Counted from the first letter of the stretch, positions 24,858 to 38,411 are shown. The stretch is DNA of 64,000 bases from Monilinia fructicola (GCA_008692225.1 VICG01000007.1:2390501-2454500); one strand, 5' to 3'. The notes: generated by a model from the sequence alone, not told the origin. Translations and numbers: made by a program.

Positions 24858-27817
24858 CTACGAAACTTGAACGAATCCTCTCTTCTTTTTACTTGATCCA
24901 TCATCTTCTTCCCAGGTTTCTTCATCCACATAATCCTTGGTTCCCAAATCTTTAACTCTCTCTCCGACAATCTTCAGAGCCGCCAAATTAAATCCCATCT
25001 CATCCTTTTGTCTCTTCAAACTCTTCCTCAGGTTCTCTCTAATCCCATCTAACATTGTTCTCATAGTCTTGCTTGCAACAATTTGTTTGTGATGTGTTTT
25101 TAACATAAAGAACAATATTCGGCATGTAAGTGGTATATTCATTTCTTTTGTGGCAAAGATATTCAAGAATGTGAAGAGCATGGGAAGAGTGGAGAATGGG
25201 AGGACGAGTAGAGCATCGTGAAGAGCTGCGGCTTTGATTTTCTGGAAAGTATTGAGAACATGTCTTTCAGCACTGATATTACCGAGAGCCATGAAAAGAA
25301 GGTTGCGGGCGGGGGGGGCGGTGTTGGGATTGCTGGCTTTGGCAATTTCATATTCGGCCATTAATTCCAGATCGGCGGTACCAATCTCGAGGGCCTCGAC
25401 GATCTTTTCTCCGGCCATAAGAGTCTCAACTGTTTGCTTTCCAGCGGCTCCAACTTCATTTTCATCATCTTCCTCGTTCTTATCGGGGTTCAGGGATGTT
25501 GTTAAAGTTGACTCGTATAGTTCCTCGAGTTCCTTCTCCTTTTCTTCCTCGAGGAATATTTGTTCGTCGGTTTGCTCCCAAACTCGAATGCTCTTATCGT
25601 GACTTGCGCTGACAAGAAAATCACCCGTTCGACTGACTGCCAAAGCCCAGATCTCACCGTGATGACCATCTAGTCTTTGAATTTGTTCAAATTTATCCCC
25701 ATCCCAGTATTTGATCATTTTATCCTTACTGCTACTAAAAAAATGATGTCCATTGCCGTCTTGGCTGTGTGGAATGAATGCGACCTGCAAAATACTGTCT
25801 TGATGTCCAAAGAATGCTTTATGACAATCACCAAAATCAAGGCCCCAGAGGCGTATATTTTTATCGGCGGAGCAGGTAACAATGAGCTTGCTATCAAAGG
25901 AGAGATATCCATACTAAGCACGGGTAGTTTGTGCCCATATAGATTGAGGAAGAGTTTCAACGAATCAACAAAAAACACCTTGACAGTGTTATCCAGAAGT
26001 GCCACAGCTAATAAACGCGCATCCGGTGAAAATTTCAAGCTCAAAATATCATCTGATACTTTCAGAGTTCTGGTATGGACGAGCCGTAGTTTTGGAGTTG
26101 TTCGTTTAGTTCCGGGAATTTCTTCTTGAAATACTTCAAAGTTCCAGAATTTGGCTGATTTGTCTGCGCTACCAGATACAACAGAACGACCATCCGGATG
26201 GACATGTAAACTCCAAATTGCACTTTCATGAGCTTTGATACTCTCAAGCATGGCAGCTGAAGCTACATCGAATAATTCAAGTTCGCCGGATTTTGTTCCC
26301 ACCACAACAATTTTATCTCCTGGTAAAAATGCACAACATAGAGCATAACCACACTCAAAACTTCGTATGCAGGTCCTAGTTCGAACATTCCAGATTTTCA
26401 GGCCACCATTAGATGCTGATGCCAACATTCTGTCGTCTGAACTTAAAGCCAACGCTCTGATATCTGCTCTGTGACCCGGCATTTCCACGGATAGTGTTCT
26501 TGAATAATCTGGCGTTTCCTCGCTCTTAGACTTCTTGCTTTTTTCTTTTGTGGATACTGTATAGACTTCCAGTTGATTGTTCGTGGTTCCTATCAGTAAT
26601 TGTATCGATTTGGTGCCTTTGATGCGTATCCAGTCCGTCGAGCGAACTTTACCTCCCGTTCTAACGATGACGTAAGGGACGAAGAAATCTGTAATATCAG
26701 CAGTTGGAATATCCTCTGCCTTCTCATCTGCATGATCTACCTCCGTAGTAGATTTCTCAGTGGTGGCCATCTTTTCTCTTCTCCTCCTACGTTTTCTCGC
26801 TAAGTTTTTCTTTACTTCCTCTTCTGATCTTATTCTCCAAATTTCCACGGACTTTTCCGAACCATGAACGGAAAAGTAATCCAGGCGTGGATGAAAAATA
26901 ATTTCGAGTGCCCTGTCTTTCCCCTGTCGATGTAATATTCCTCTACTCTGGAGGTATCGAGCTTCAACTACACCATTTACTTGCTTTGATAATTTGTATA
27001 GGCCAGCTGTATCAATGGACCACACTTTCATTTCGCCATCATTTCCTGCCGTGATACATCCACTACCATCCGGCGAAGTACCTAAAGCCCAGCATTCTCC
27101 GTTTGTTTGGGCGACATGAGTTTCGATACAATGTTGAGATGTCATATCCCACAGTTTGATGAGTGCATCTTTGCCAGTCGTAATAAGAAATCCTTCGAGC
27201 GAGCTCCCATCCTCAGCATCAACCACTTGCTCGTCTTCGCCGGATTCTTGTGGTATCGCAGGTTGAATGAATTGGAGTCCAGTGATTTGATCCTTATGTC
27301 CTCTCAACTTAAATAAGCCAACCTCGGCGACTAAATCCCATACAATAACATCTGTGTCTCTGGAACCACTGGCCAATCGCACTCCAGATTTATCGAATGT
27401 CAGTGTAGTGATAGCAGATTTGTGACCATTGAAGCTGACTATAACGGTTGCAATTTTCGAGTCCCATAATCGAATGCTTCCATCTTCGTATCCGACGGCG
27501 AAAATGTCTATATCCGTTTTACTCTGCGCAATGGCCGAGACTTGAGATTTGCAGTCATTATCCCTCCACCGGCTCAAAAGTTCTCCTGTCTTTATTTCCC
27601 AACATAATACCTCCTCATTGGCTGCCACTATAGCTCTTCCCGAACCTGTATTTCGACTCGAGACGCCGGCTCCATCGGTTGACCAAACAAGATTTGAAGT
27701 GCTTGAATTGACAAGACCAAACGATTTCGAATGCTCGTATTTTCTAGAGACCAGCAGGTGAGTATATAAGCATTCATTTGACTTTATTTTGGAGACTTAC
27801 AGGTAAGATTTGACCAT
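24858..27817 (-). CDS. UTP12: U3 snoRNP / SSU processome WD40 protein Utp12 (Dip2, WDR3)
   Basis: Nucleolar component of the UTP-B complex needed for 18S rRNA processing. Exons 27801-27817 and 24858-27743. The 17-bp first exon encodes MVKSYL and is joined through a 57-bp intron (GTAAGT...TCTAG) to KYEHSKSFGLVNS, the family N-terminus. Many WD40 repeats follow (for example RLWDS, VIVWDL, KLWDMTSQ, KIWNVRT). The last WD segment carries the signature FGDCHKAFFGHQDS and GHHFFSSSKDKMIKYWDGDK. The C-terminal Utp12 helical domain includes RNLLFMALGNISAERHVLNT, and the protein ends KKKRGFVQVS. Length is about 967 aa, usual for the family. The frame slips once, near 25898-25906 (MDIS to FDSKLIV). Promoter shared with ARPC2. 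Confidence 0.92.
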
Positions 27818-28214
27818 ATTTACAGTCTGGCGCAAAAGTAGTACTTTTTTACAGACCAGAACTTTCCTTTTTTTTCTGATCTTTAGTTTCTATGCGATAA
27901 AAGAAAATAAATTCCTTAGTGCTGCCGATAACGTTAAGCCAAGCATGGGTTTTCTGAACCTTAAAAGCGGCAGTCTAGTTTACGTAAGCACGCGCTGGAG
28001 TGCTGTGCATTAAATCTATCATAAATCTCGAGGGCCTGCATAAATCTATCATGCCGCTTTAACTGATAATGACCTATCCGCCGCCCCACGTGTATTGATT
28101 GACTGACCTACAGCACAGTAGCAGCACCAGCACCAGCACCACCAGCTTGAATCCCGTCTCATCCTATAATAGACACCGGAAGCCACTACATACAATCCAC
28201 GTCAACCACCAAAA
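27818..28214. promoter_or_regulatory. divergent promoter UTP12 / ARPC2
   Basis: A 397-bp head-to-head region between a ribosome-biogenesis gene and an actin-nucleation gene. It contains CACGTG at 28087-28092, a candidate bHLH site, and a CAGCAC/CACCAG repeat run (28110-28145). No other features seen. Confidence 0.6.
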
Positions 28215-29447
28215 ATGCTTCTCCTCGACTACCAAAATGTACTCATTCAATCCGTACTCACGGAAAGATTTTCAGGGTTTGTTCAATCCAAACATTTCTT
28301 TCCCTTTTACCTCTTTACTAATTCAAACCAGAGCACCACCGGTGAACATTGACCAAACCGTAGCCGATTTCGACGGTGTTACTTTCCATATTTCCACCCC
28401 TGAATCAAAGACCAAGATTCTTGTCTCGATACAAGTTAAATGTTACGATGAGCTTGTGCGATATGGTGCTCAACAAGTTCTTGAGAGGGAATATGGCCCA
28501 TATGTTGTTGCGCCGGAGAGTGGTTACAATTTCTCGGTGCAGGTTGATTTAGAAAGTCTGCCAGAGGAGAAGGGTAGGAATATCAGCAACCAATGGATGG
28601 CATGTGCTGATTGCTCGACTTATAGAAGCACGAGATGATTTGATTAGACGCATATCTTTATTGAAACGAAATGCAATGGCTGCACCGTTCGAGCATGCCT
28701 TCGACGAATTCCATAAACTACAGGAGGAAGCCTCAAAGTTCACATCCGAGGAAGCCCCTCAAGGTGTAAGAGAAGGCGGAGACGTCATGGCAATTCATTA
28801 CCGCGATGAAGAAGCCATCTATATCAAGGCCAGCCACGACAGAGTTACAGTTATATTCAGCACAGTATTCCGCGAGGAAACCGACAGGGTATTTGGAAGG
28901 GTCTTTATTCAGGAATTCGTAGATGCCCGAAGAAGAGCTATTCAGAACGCCCCGCAAGTTCTGTTCCGAACAGATCCGCCATTGGAACTTCAAGGAGTTC
29001 CTGGAGTAAAGGACAATGGCAGTGGAGATATTGGTTACGTTACATTTGGTGAGCTTCAATGTCTATGGGATCCCAAGTCCTGAATTCACCTTGCTAATCC
29101 ATGCAGTTTTGTTCCCACGTCACCTTACTCTCCCAACGAAGAGATGAAGTTATTTCCCATATTCAAACATTCCGTGATTACTTCCATTACCACATCAAAG
29201 CATCAAAGGTATGCTCACAAAACAAAATTAGTGCAAAGCCGACCTAATATTAATACTTTCTAGGCGTACATCCACTCCAGAATGCGTAGACGTACAGCAG
29301 ACTTCTTGCAAGGTGAGTTCTTGGTTTAAAAAGAGCAAACATTACTTTTACTGACAACAAATGCTAGTTCTGAGAAGAGCGCGTCCAGAGAACGAAGAAA
29401 AGGAGAGAAAGACAGCTAGCGGACGAACTTTCAAGGTCCAAGGATAA
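28215..29447 (+). CDS. ARPC2: Arp2/3 complex subunit 2 (p34-Arc), one frameshift
   Basis: Core actin-filament branching subunit that contacts the mother filament, at cortical actin patches. Six exons: 28215-28276, 28332-28573, 28626-29048, 29107-29208, 29264-29312 and 29368-29447; introns 52-58 bp. Protein about 318 aa, the family length. The start MLLLDYQNVLIQSVLTERFS is the canonical N-terminus. VNIDQTVADFDGVTFHISTP, RDDLIRRISLLKRNAMAAPF and RDYFHYHIKASKAYIHSRM are diagnostic. Exon 4 carries one surplus base in CTCCCAACG (29130-29136), which otherwise stops the frame; the conserved reading resumes at RRDEVISHIQTF. An indel error is more likely than loss of this gene. Confidence 0.93.
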
Positions 29448-29980
29448 GAATAGAAGACGATTGGGGGTTTGGGGTAGGCGAATGCATGACACGAAAATGA
29501 AAATTGAGCGATATTGCGTATGCATACCACAGAAGCTTTGGATTTGTGAGTTGGTACCGTCTTCTTGAATACTGCGTGATATTGAAGTGATTCTTCAAAG
29601 CTCCCGTTTACGTTTATGTTCCTGTATGTTGCGCTGTTTGACTTCGGCCAATTTAATTTTCTTGGGAGAAGCCTATATGACAGCTGCTCACTTAAACGTG
29701 GACAAAATTTGATATAAGGATACCACCTATTAAGTGTTCGTCGATCAGATACGTGAGAATTCACGATTCTAGAGGACATCCAGTCCACCCGATGGAGTCG
29801 CTAGTACTTACTTCCCTGGTAAGCTAGCAATCACTCTTTATCACGTGATATAATTCAGCCTCCTGTGGCTGGTAATATAAGCTAGTGCTTGGCTATCAAA
29901 GAGCTACTAGGTACCTTCTCTATTACAAAATTATCTATCAACACAACATACACCAATGCGCATCACTACAACGCGCCACC
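29448..29980. promoter_or_regulatory. SF3B1 upstream region
   Basis: Tail of ARPC2 and SF3B1 promoter. A palindromic TATCACGTGATA (29839-29850) with core CACGTG lies about 135 bp before the SF3B1 ATG. No gene seen. Confidence 0.5.
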
Positions 29981-32900
29981 ATGTCCGACAACGACTTCGA
30001 GACGATCAGGAAGCTACAGGCTGAGAGGAATGCTGCCTCTGCTGGTAAGAAGGGATCGAAGACATTTGATTCATCAAGTCAGCGAACTGATGTTTCCACC
30101 AAGGCCTCCTTGACAGAAAGTTTCGATACTAGCCTTTATGAGCGCGATGGCCTTGATAAATTTGCAGGTTATAACACTTCTATTGCAGTCGCAGATGGTG
30201 ATGATGATGAAATAGAGGAAGCTGATACCAGTCGACGATTGGTCGGCCAGTACACAGCTTCCAAGGAACAAATGAACGAATTCGCGCATGGTAATGGGGT
30301 CGAGGAGGAAGATATTCTTTTGGGAAGAGAGAAAAGTGCACGAATTTCCGATCGTGAAACCGATTACCAGAAGCGTCGACACGATCGAGTCCTGACTCCT
30401 ACAAGAGCTGATGGAAATGCTGAGAGTTACCGAGATGTCATGGCTAGAAGAGAACTCGAACGCGAGGAGGAACGAGTTAGGAAAGCCATCGAGGAGAAGA
30501 AGGCAAATGGCGAAGTCATCCATCATACTGCAACGCTGACCAAGGATAGCAGTGGCTCTCCTGGTGATAAGGAGAACGATGAAGCTGGCTCTACGGAAGT
30601 CGCAAGTGGACGTAAAAGAAAGAAGAGATGGGACGTGGGTAATGAAGAAGATGCCAGCATGGCTACACCATCAGCAGAAGCTAAAACCAAACGTTCGAGA
30701 TGGGATCAAACACCAGCAGTTGGAGGCGCCGCGGTTGACGAGACTCCCAGGAGAAGGTCGAGATGGGATCAAGCACCTGCTGCCACCCCTATGGGCAATC
30801 AAGGATTAGTAACTCCAATGCATCCATCACAAATAGGGGGTCCAGCTATGCCGACTACATTCGGAACTGATATCTCATCGAGAAATGCGCCACTTTCAGA
30901 TGAGGAGCTCGATATGATGTTGCCATCCGAAGGATACAAAATCTTGGATCCTCCGCCTGGTTATGCCCCAATACGAACTATTGCGCAAAAGGTCATGGCT
31001 ACACCATTACCTGCTGGGGGATTCATGATGCAAGACCCAGATAGTGGAAGACAATTGGCAAAGCAACTTCCAACAGAAATACCCGGCGTAGGAGATTTAC
31101 AATTCTTCAAGGCGGAGGACATGGCATACTTTGGAAAACTTACAGACGGCAGCGATGAAAACTCTATGAGTGTCGAAGAATTAAAAGAACGGAAGATCAT
31201 GAGACTTTTACTCAAAGTCAAGAATGGTACTCCACCTATGCGAAAGACTGCCCTGCGTCAACTTACAGATAATGCGAGGCAATTTGGAGCAGGGCCTTTG
31301 TTCAATCAGATTCTACCCTTACTCATGGAAAAGACATTGGAGGATCAGGAGCGTCATTTGCTAGTCAAGGTTATTGATCGTATCCTTTACAAGCTTGATG
31401 ACCTTGTCAGACCTTACGTCCACAAGATTTTGGTCGTCATTGAGCCATTGCTCATCGACCAAGATTACTACGCTCGAGTTGAAGGTCGAGAAATTATTTC
31501 TAATCTCAGTAAAGCTGCCGGTCTGGCCCACATGATTAGTACCATGCGACCTGATATTGATCATGTTGATGAATATGTACGAAATACTACTGCGAGGGCT
31601 TTTGCTGTTGTCGCTTCAGCATTAGGTATACCGGCACTTCTTCCTTTCCTCCGAGCTGTTTGTAGGAGCAAGAAGTCATGGCAAGCAAGACATACTGGTG
31701 TCAAGATTGTTCAGCAGATTCCTATTTTGATGGGTTGTGCCGTCCTGCCTCATCTAAAAGGTCTGGTTGACTGTATCGGTGGCAATCTTAACGATGATCA
31801 GACAAAGGTTCGAACCGTCACTAGTTTGGCCATTGCGGCCTTGGCCGAAGCAGCAAATCCTTATGGTATCGAAAGTTTTGATGATATCTTAAACCCCCTA
31901 TGGACCGGGTAAGCAATTTTTTTGGTCACTTTTCTATTCCATTTCTCACCTGTATGTTTCGCTTGTTAACTCGTGTAATTTTAGTGCTCGTAAACAGCGT
32001 GGAAAGGGTCTCGCTGGTTTCCTTAAGGCTGTTGGATATATCATTCCATTGATGGACGAAGAGTACGCCAACTACTATACAGGACAAATCATGGAAATTC
32101 TCTTGAGAGAGTTTTCATCACCTGATGAGGAAATGAAAAAGGTAGTGCTCAAAGTTGTTTCACAGTGCGCCGGTACCGATGGAGTCACGGCAGGCTATCT
32201 TAAGGAGAATGTGTTGGATGAGTTTTTCAAAAGTTTCTGGGTGCGAAGAATGGCATTGGACAAGCGTAACTATAGACAGGTGGTCGAAACCACAGTTGAT
32301 TTAGGTCAAAAGGTCGGCGTTGGCGAGATTGTAGAGCGCATCGTCAACAACTTAAAGGATGAAAGCGAGGCATACCGCAAGATGACCGTTGAGACTATTG
32401 AGAAGGTTATTGCTAGTCTCGGTGCTGCAGACATTGGTGAAAGACTCGAAGAACGACTTATCGATGGTATCTTGCATTCTTTCCAGGAACAAAGTGTTGA
32501 GGATATCGTTATGCTGAATGGCTTCGGAACTGTGGTCAATGCTCTAGGCACGAGGTGTAAGCCATACCTTCCTCAAATTGTCAGTACGATTTTGTGGCGT
32601 TTGAACAACAAATCTGCAACCGTCCGACAACAGGCTGCAGACTTGATCTCTCGTATTGCAATGGTTATGAAGCAATGTGGTGAGGATGCCTTGATGGGTA
32701 AGCTGGGTGTTGTGCTTTACGAATATCTTGGTGAAGAATACCCTGAAGTGCTCGGTTCTATTCTCGGTGCCTTGCGTTCTATTGTTACGGTGGTTGGTAT
32801 CAACCAAATGCAGCCCCCAATCAAGGACTTACTTCCTCGGCTTACACCAATTTTACGAAATCGACACGAGAAGGTGCAAGAGAATACAATTGACTTGGTT

Positions 32901-33753
32901 GGTCGTATTGCCGATCGTGGACCTGAGAGTGTTAATGCCAGAGAATGGATGAGAATCTGTTTTGAACTTTTGGATATGCTCAAAGCACACAAGAAAGGTA
33001 TTCGTCGGGCAGCCAACAACACATTTGGTTTCATCGCCAAAGCCATCGGGCCTCAAGATGTCCTCGCCACTCTTTTAAACAATCTTCGGGTTCAGGAACG
33101 CCAATCTCGTGTCTGTACTGCTGTAGCAATCGGTATTGTTGCAGAAACCTGTGCTCCTTTCACCGTCCTCCCAGCTTTAATGAACGAATATCGTGTTCCT
33201 GAACTCAATGTTCAGAATGGTGTTCTCAAAATCACTTTCCTTCCTTTTTGAGTATATTGGTGAGATGGCTAAAGATTATGTCTACGCTATCACGCCATTA
33301 CTTGAAGATGCATTGATTGATCGAGATCAAGTTCATAGACAGACTGCTGCCTCCGTTGTCAAACACGTAGCATTGGGTGTGGTTGGACTTGGTTGTGAAG
33401 ATGCTATGCTTCATCTCCTCAATTTATTGTACCCTAATCTTTTCGAGACCAGTCCTCACGTTATCGATCGTATCGTCGAAGCTATTGAAGCCATCAGAAT
33501 GGCAATTGGACCAGGACTTGTACTCAATTATGTCTGGGCTGGACTGTTCCATCCCGCACGTAAAGTTAGACAACGTAAGTTGCTCCTATTCAATACCACG
33601 ACCTATCTATGAAATATGATACTAATTGTATTGCTAGCCTATTGGACGCTGTACAACAGCGCTTATGTATTATCGGCCGATGCTATCGTACCTTACTACC
33701 CAAACATGGATGATGAGAAAATGGACAGACCTGATTTGGCAATTGTGATATAA
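29981..33753 (+). CDS. SF3B1: splicing factor 3B subunit 1 (SF3b155 / Hsh155), one frameshift
   Basis: HEAT-repeat scaffold of the U2 snRNP SF3b complex that clamps the branch-site helix. Exons 29981-31908, 31985-33574 and 33638-33753, giving about 1210 aa. The start is the ATG in CGCCACCATGTCC ([20 protein letters not shown]). The N-terminus has the U2AF-binding RWD motifs ([25 protein letters not shown]). The HEAT region starts at [20 protein letters not shown] and is near-identical to other eukaryotes ([44 protein letters not shown]). The end is [20 protein letters not shown] surplus A in the run 33228-33231 breaks the frame once. Confidence 0.95.
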
Positions 33754-34027
33754 AAAGGGCCAGCGAGGGTTTGAAAACGGGGGGCTTGGGAATATAGGCG
33801 TATGTGTGTACATTAATCATGATAGCGGGTATGAAATAACACATTCTCTTGGTTCGATCAAAAAGTGAGGTCAAGTGAGGTAACACGAATTGAAAGCCAA
33901 AAACCGAGCTGGCCTCCTGCCACAGTGTGAAAAGCCGTTAGAAGGGAAGCCAGTATCATCCCCCCTTAATAGATATGTATGTATATATATACGTATGTAT
34001 ATATGTATGTATGTATGTATGTATGTA
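33754..34027. other. SF3B1 3' region and (TATG)n microsatellite
   Basis: 3' untranslated sequence, then (TATG/TATA)n at 33976-34027 into which the downstream element is inserted. Confidence 0.6.
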
Positions 34028-35354
34028 AGAGTTATGGCCACAGCTTATCGCACACCTTAAGCGAGATTCGCTAGCCACCTATTTTTCAACACATATATTT
34101 CGAAATTCCATTATAAATTTATTCTTCAATATTTTTTCTTCAAATTCAAAATAATAGTCCTTTTTAGGAATTAGAATGATTAATATAAATATAAACAGAA
34201 TTGAAGTATTTCTTATCGCTTTAAAGTATTTCAAATATATAATTATAAAAAATCTTGATTATGAATTAAAAAAAATATTAATATTAAACGCTTAACAATT
34301 AAGAGTATTTTTAAATCTAAATCAAAGCAAAAAATATGTAAAGAGAAGGTTTATCAATATTTTTTAATATCAATTAAAAAGATTTATTGAATTATAAAAG
34401 GATATAATAAAGGATTAAACCAAAAAAAAAAATAATTTATAAGCAAATTAAAAACGTTTTTTAATTTAAAACCTTATTATGTATAATTTAATAAGAATTA
34501 CATTAGTATAGTTTTAAACGATACATAAAATATCTTAAACCCTTTATCTCAAAAATACAAGCAAAAAAGAGGTTAGATTTTGTATATTTCCATTGTTAAT
34601 AAAAGATTAACAATATATAGCTTTTATCTAAAAAAAAAGAGAAAATTAAAGGAAAATTATATAGTTAAATAAAAGCATTTTTAAATTAAGAAAAAATGAT
34701 AGAATTTGGGTTATTAGATAAGTTAAAAAAAAAATGTTTTAATTATATTAAATTAATATATAGGTTAAGAAAAGTATCAATTATAATATAAAAAGCAATC
34801 AATTGAAATTATAAATCTTTATTAATATTTTTGAAAAAAAAATAAGGATAATAAAAGCATTATTTCGAAGGTATATCGTAATTAGATTCTTATTTTAATA
34901 GTATTTTCATTATTTAATAAGTTAGGATTTGAATATATCTTTATAAAAAATAAAGCAAAAATGCACTTAAAGTATATTTATATAGCTTAATTAAAGCACT
35001 TTGTACAAAGCTTCAATTAGCCTTTTTTTTCTCCGGATTTTAATCTTATTAAAAAAGTATAACGCTAAATGAAAAAGGAATTTAAAAAACTATCATTTAT
35101 ATTCATTTTCATTAAAAAATTAAAGTGTAAATTGAAAGCATTATAGAAAAAGGTAGATTCTTTAGATTTTAGATTATATATTAAAAGATTAACCTGTAAA
35201 TTAAAAAATATAATTAAAGTAAAGGGATTAGTTACTATTCATTAATATATAATTTTAATTTTATAAAAAAATATTAATGTATTAATTTATAATTAAATTT
35301 CGAAATAAAGTGGTTGAAAACGCGAGGTGTGCGATAAGCTGTGGCTACAACTCT
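34028..35354 (+). mobile_element. Tc1/mariner-type DNA transposon relic, copy M1
   Basis: 1.33 kb element with inverted ends AAGAGTTATGGCCACAGC / GCTGTGGCTACAACTCT (about 30 bp) and flanking TA at 34026-34027 and 35355-35356. The interior is extremely AT-rich. On the plus strand near 35029-35085 the translation SPDFNLIKKV, stop, R, stop, MKKEF is the decayed form of the SPDLNPIE-type motif near the end of Tc1/mariner transposases. No open frame survives; TpA-rich decay fits RIP. It sits inside a TATG microsatellite present on both sides. Confidence 0.8.
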
Positions 35355-35356
35355 TA

Positions 35357-35472
35357 TATATATATATATGTATATATGTATGTATGTATATATGTATATA
35401 TATGTATGTATATATGTATATGTATATATGTATGTATGTATGTATGTATATATATACGTATGTATATATGTA

Positions 35473-35513
<41 letters not shown>

Positions 35514-36267
35514 ATATGTATATATATATGTATGTATATATATATGTATATATATATATATACGTATGTATGTATATATGTATATGTATATATGTATATA
35601 TGTTTCTATATATGCATTTATGAATTTACCGGTATACCCATGAACAATCAAACAAGGTCTAACCCCATATTTCAAGTATCATTGCGGGGTACCTAGTCTC
35701 TAGATATGTAAGATACTGTGTCACGTGTAGCTATATAGTGGACAAGCGAGCAAACATGATTGGATCAATCATCAATTAACCGCGTAGAACTACCTAGGTA
35801 ACCTTAACTAGCCAAACCGTATCTTTTCCTCGCGGGGTACGATATAAACCCCCCACAGAACTGACCAACCACAGGAGAAAAGAAAAGAAAAGAAAGAAAA
35901 AGAAAAGAAAGAGAAGAAAGAAAAGAGAAGAAAAGAAAGGGAAAACAAAGAGGAAATTTCCATGAAGCACTTCACCGGCGATTGGATCCTCGGTTCCCAC
36001 TAATAAATGAATAGACTAAGGTATGTTTGTTCGTCCCCTGTTGTACCGAGTTCTGCGAGTAATGACGACATGAGATGAATACTTTCTTGGCAGATTAAGT
36101 ATATATAAACTCGTCAGCATCATCAGCATGTAGGAAGCACATATTGGACACTTGCTTTTTGAAGATAGGGAGAGGTCTTTGATGCTTATTCTTGCCTGAG
36201 ACATTCATGGTTCCCATCACGGCCTTTCTCATTTGTCCGTAATATACTCGGTATATACACCGCCATT
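35357..36267. other. microsatellite and rhamnosidase upstream region
   Basis: (TATATG)n from 35357 to about 35600, then an AAAGA-type purine run (35877-35950) and the promoter of the GH78 gene. Frames rich in Tyr/Ile/Phe here only translate repeats. Confidence 0.6.
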
Positions 36268-38411
36268 ATGATTCTCTCATCTCTTTCTATCAATCTTCTT
36301 GCCTTGGTGGTAGTATCAACTAAGGTTGCAGCCGTACCATATGAAGAATACATCCTCACACCAAACTCTCGAACACTTATTCCTGCGTCAGTATACAATG
36401 TAAATGGTTCTGTCATCAGTTCGGAAGCTTTGACTGCCATTGGAGGCTCTGGTTCAGCATCATTTGGTCCCTCTTCCGCTGTTACCTATGATTTCGAAAA
36501 GAACATTGCTGGTATCGTCTCCTTCAACGTCGGTTCTATTGACGGGGATGGGGACAAGGATGCGGATCAATTCATCGGAATCGGTTTTACTGAGAGCTCG
36601 CTATGGATCAATGAGAATGGATGTGATGCGACAGCCGACGCCGGTATCGATGAAGCTTTGTGGTTTCCTGTCACAAGTGGTGGTTACTATAAAAGCAGAG
36701 ACACAGCATCAACGAGGTGGATTCAGATATATGAACGTCTATCATAACACCTCTGGATCCGTTGAAGTCTCGAACTTGACCATACACTATACGGCTTTAC
36801 CTCATAAAGCAGAAAAATGAACTCAAATCCTATACGGGATACTTCCATAGCAATGACGATCAGGTTAATCGAGTGTGGTATGCTGGAGCTTATACTAATG
36901 ATATGTGTACTATTGATCCTACAGCCGGTAACTCTTTAGTTCATTTGGGCGTGATCACCTCAAACAGTACCATCACTGAACCCGTAACATGGTGGAACAA
37001 TTTCACAGTTGCTAGTATGTTATTTTCCTATTTTGGTGACAACTAATAAGATACTGACAAACAACTATCAGATGGTACCAGTGTTCTCACAGACGGAGCC
37101 AAGAGAGACCGTCTTGTATGGCCTGGAGACATTGCAATTTCGGGTCCTTCGGTCTTCGTGTCCACAAATGATATGATAACCATCAAGAATTCTCTTGATT
37201 CGTTACTGGTTCTCCAAAACTCATCGGGTGCTCTCCCATATGCCGGTATTCCCTTCACCACGGTTCTCAACACATGGAGTTTCACTTATCATCTGCATTC
37301 GCTGATCGATATTCATGACTACTATCTGTTCACTGGTGACCTCGAGTATCTGCAGCAACACTGGGGACAATTCAAGCTAGGAATGAATTTTTCATTGGGG
37401 TTTATTGACGAAACTAAAATGGCCAATCTTCCCAAAGATAACCCTGATTGGTTGAGGGTTGGTATGGGTGGCCATAATATTGAGGCAAATTCTATTCTAT
37501 ACTACACTCTCAATCTCGGTACAAAGCTCTCAAAGGTTCTCAATGACTCGGCCGCCACCGCATCCTGGCCAGGTTACGCCTCTGGAATTAAAACAGCGGC
37601 TAACACCAATCTTTGGGATGATACAGCAAGGCTTTACCGAGATAATGATTCCCTCCCTTTGACTACACTGCACCCCCAAGACGGAAATGCATGGGCAATC
37701 TTTTCGGGTCTGGTAAATTCTCCATCCCGCGCAATTCAAGTATCCGACTCTCTAGCTGCTCGCTGGAATCAATATGGCGCCCCAGCTCCTGAAGGTGGTG
37801 GTAACGTCGTTTCACCTTTTGTCAGCGGGTTCGAGATTCAAGCTCATTATCTAGCGGGGCGAGCCGATCGCGCTGTTGAGATGATCAAGTTTATGTGGGG
37901 GGACTTCATGCTCGATGATCCACGCATGACGAATAGTACTTTTATTGAAGGCTATTCCACAGATGGTACCTTACACTATGCACCATATGCGAACGATCCA
38001 AGAGTTTCGCATGCTCATGGTTGGAGTACGGGTCCTACCTCTGCTCTTACGTTCCATGGTGCAGGGTTGTTGATGGTTACGAGTGGTGCTGGAAAGACTT
38101 GGAGTGTGGCACCTAATTTGGGGGGGTTGACGGATGTGGAAGCAGGCTTTGAGACTTCTCTTGGTAGCTATGCGGTTAAGATTATTGGTGAATCGGGAAG
38201 ACTAGCCAGTATTGATATTACAACTCCCGCGGGTACAACAGGCTCAATCAGCGTGCCGTATACCAATCAAACCGCGATGGTGAGTATACAGAGAAAAAAT
38301 GGGGCCGGTGTTTCTTTGACTCATCAAATTCCAGCGGGGAATTTGACAAATGAGAAATACATAATTGAAGGTGTCGCTGGGGGCAATTGGACTGTAACCA
38401 TAACTTACTGA
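36268..38411 (+). CDS. secreted alpha-L-rhamnosidase-like glycosidase (GH78 type), two frameshifts
   Basis: Predicted extracellular six-hairpin glycosidase acting on terminal alpha-L-rhamnose (pectin side chains, flavonoid glycosides). About 694 aa. Signal peptide 1-22 (LLALVVVSTKVAA). Exons 36268-37014 and 37072-38411; intron GTATGT...TCAG. Key stretch DGAKRDRLVWPGDIAI corresponds to the GH78 general-acid region; also GMGGHNIEANSILYYTLNLG, SPFVSGFEIQAHYLAG, DDPRMTNSTFIEGYS and SHAHGWSTGPTS. Two surplus A bases, in the runs near 36690-36694 and 36815-36820, interrupt the frame. The conserved text (RGGFRYMNVYHNTSGSV, then ENELKSYTGYFHSNDDQVNR) continues after each. Substrate specificity is inferred. 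Confidence 0.85.

Noticed and set aside
28574..28625. Frameshift in ARPC2 after LPEEK
   Set aside because: Explained by a normal 52-bp intron (GTAGGA...TATAG) that restores EARDDLIRR.
35274..35696. Tyr/Ile/Met-rich reading frames on both strands
   Set aside because: Translation of the TATATG microsatellite right of M1.
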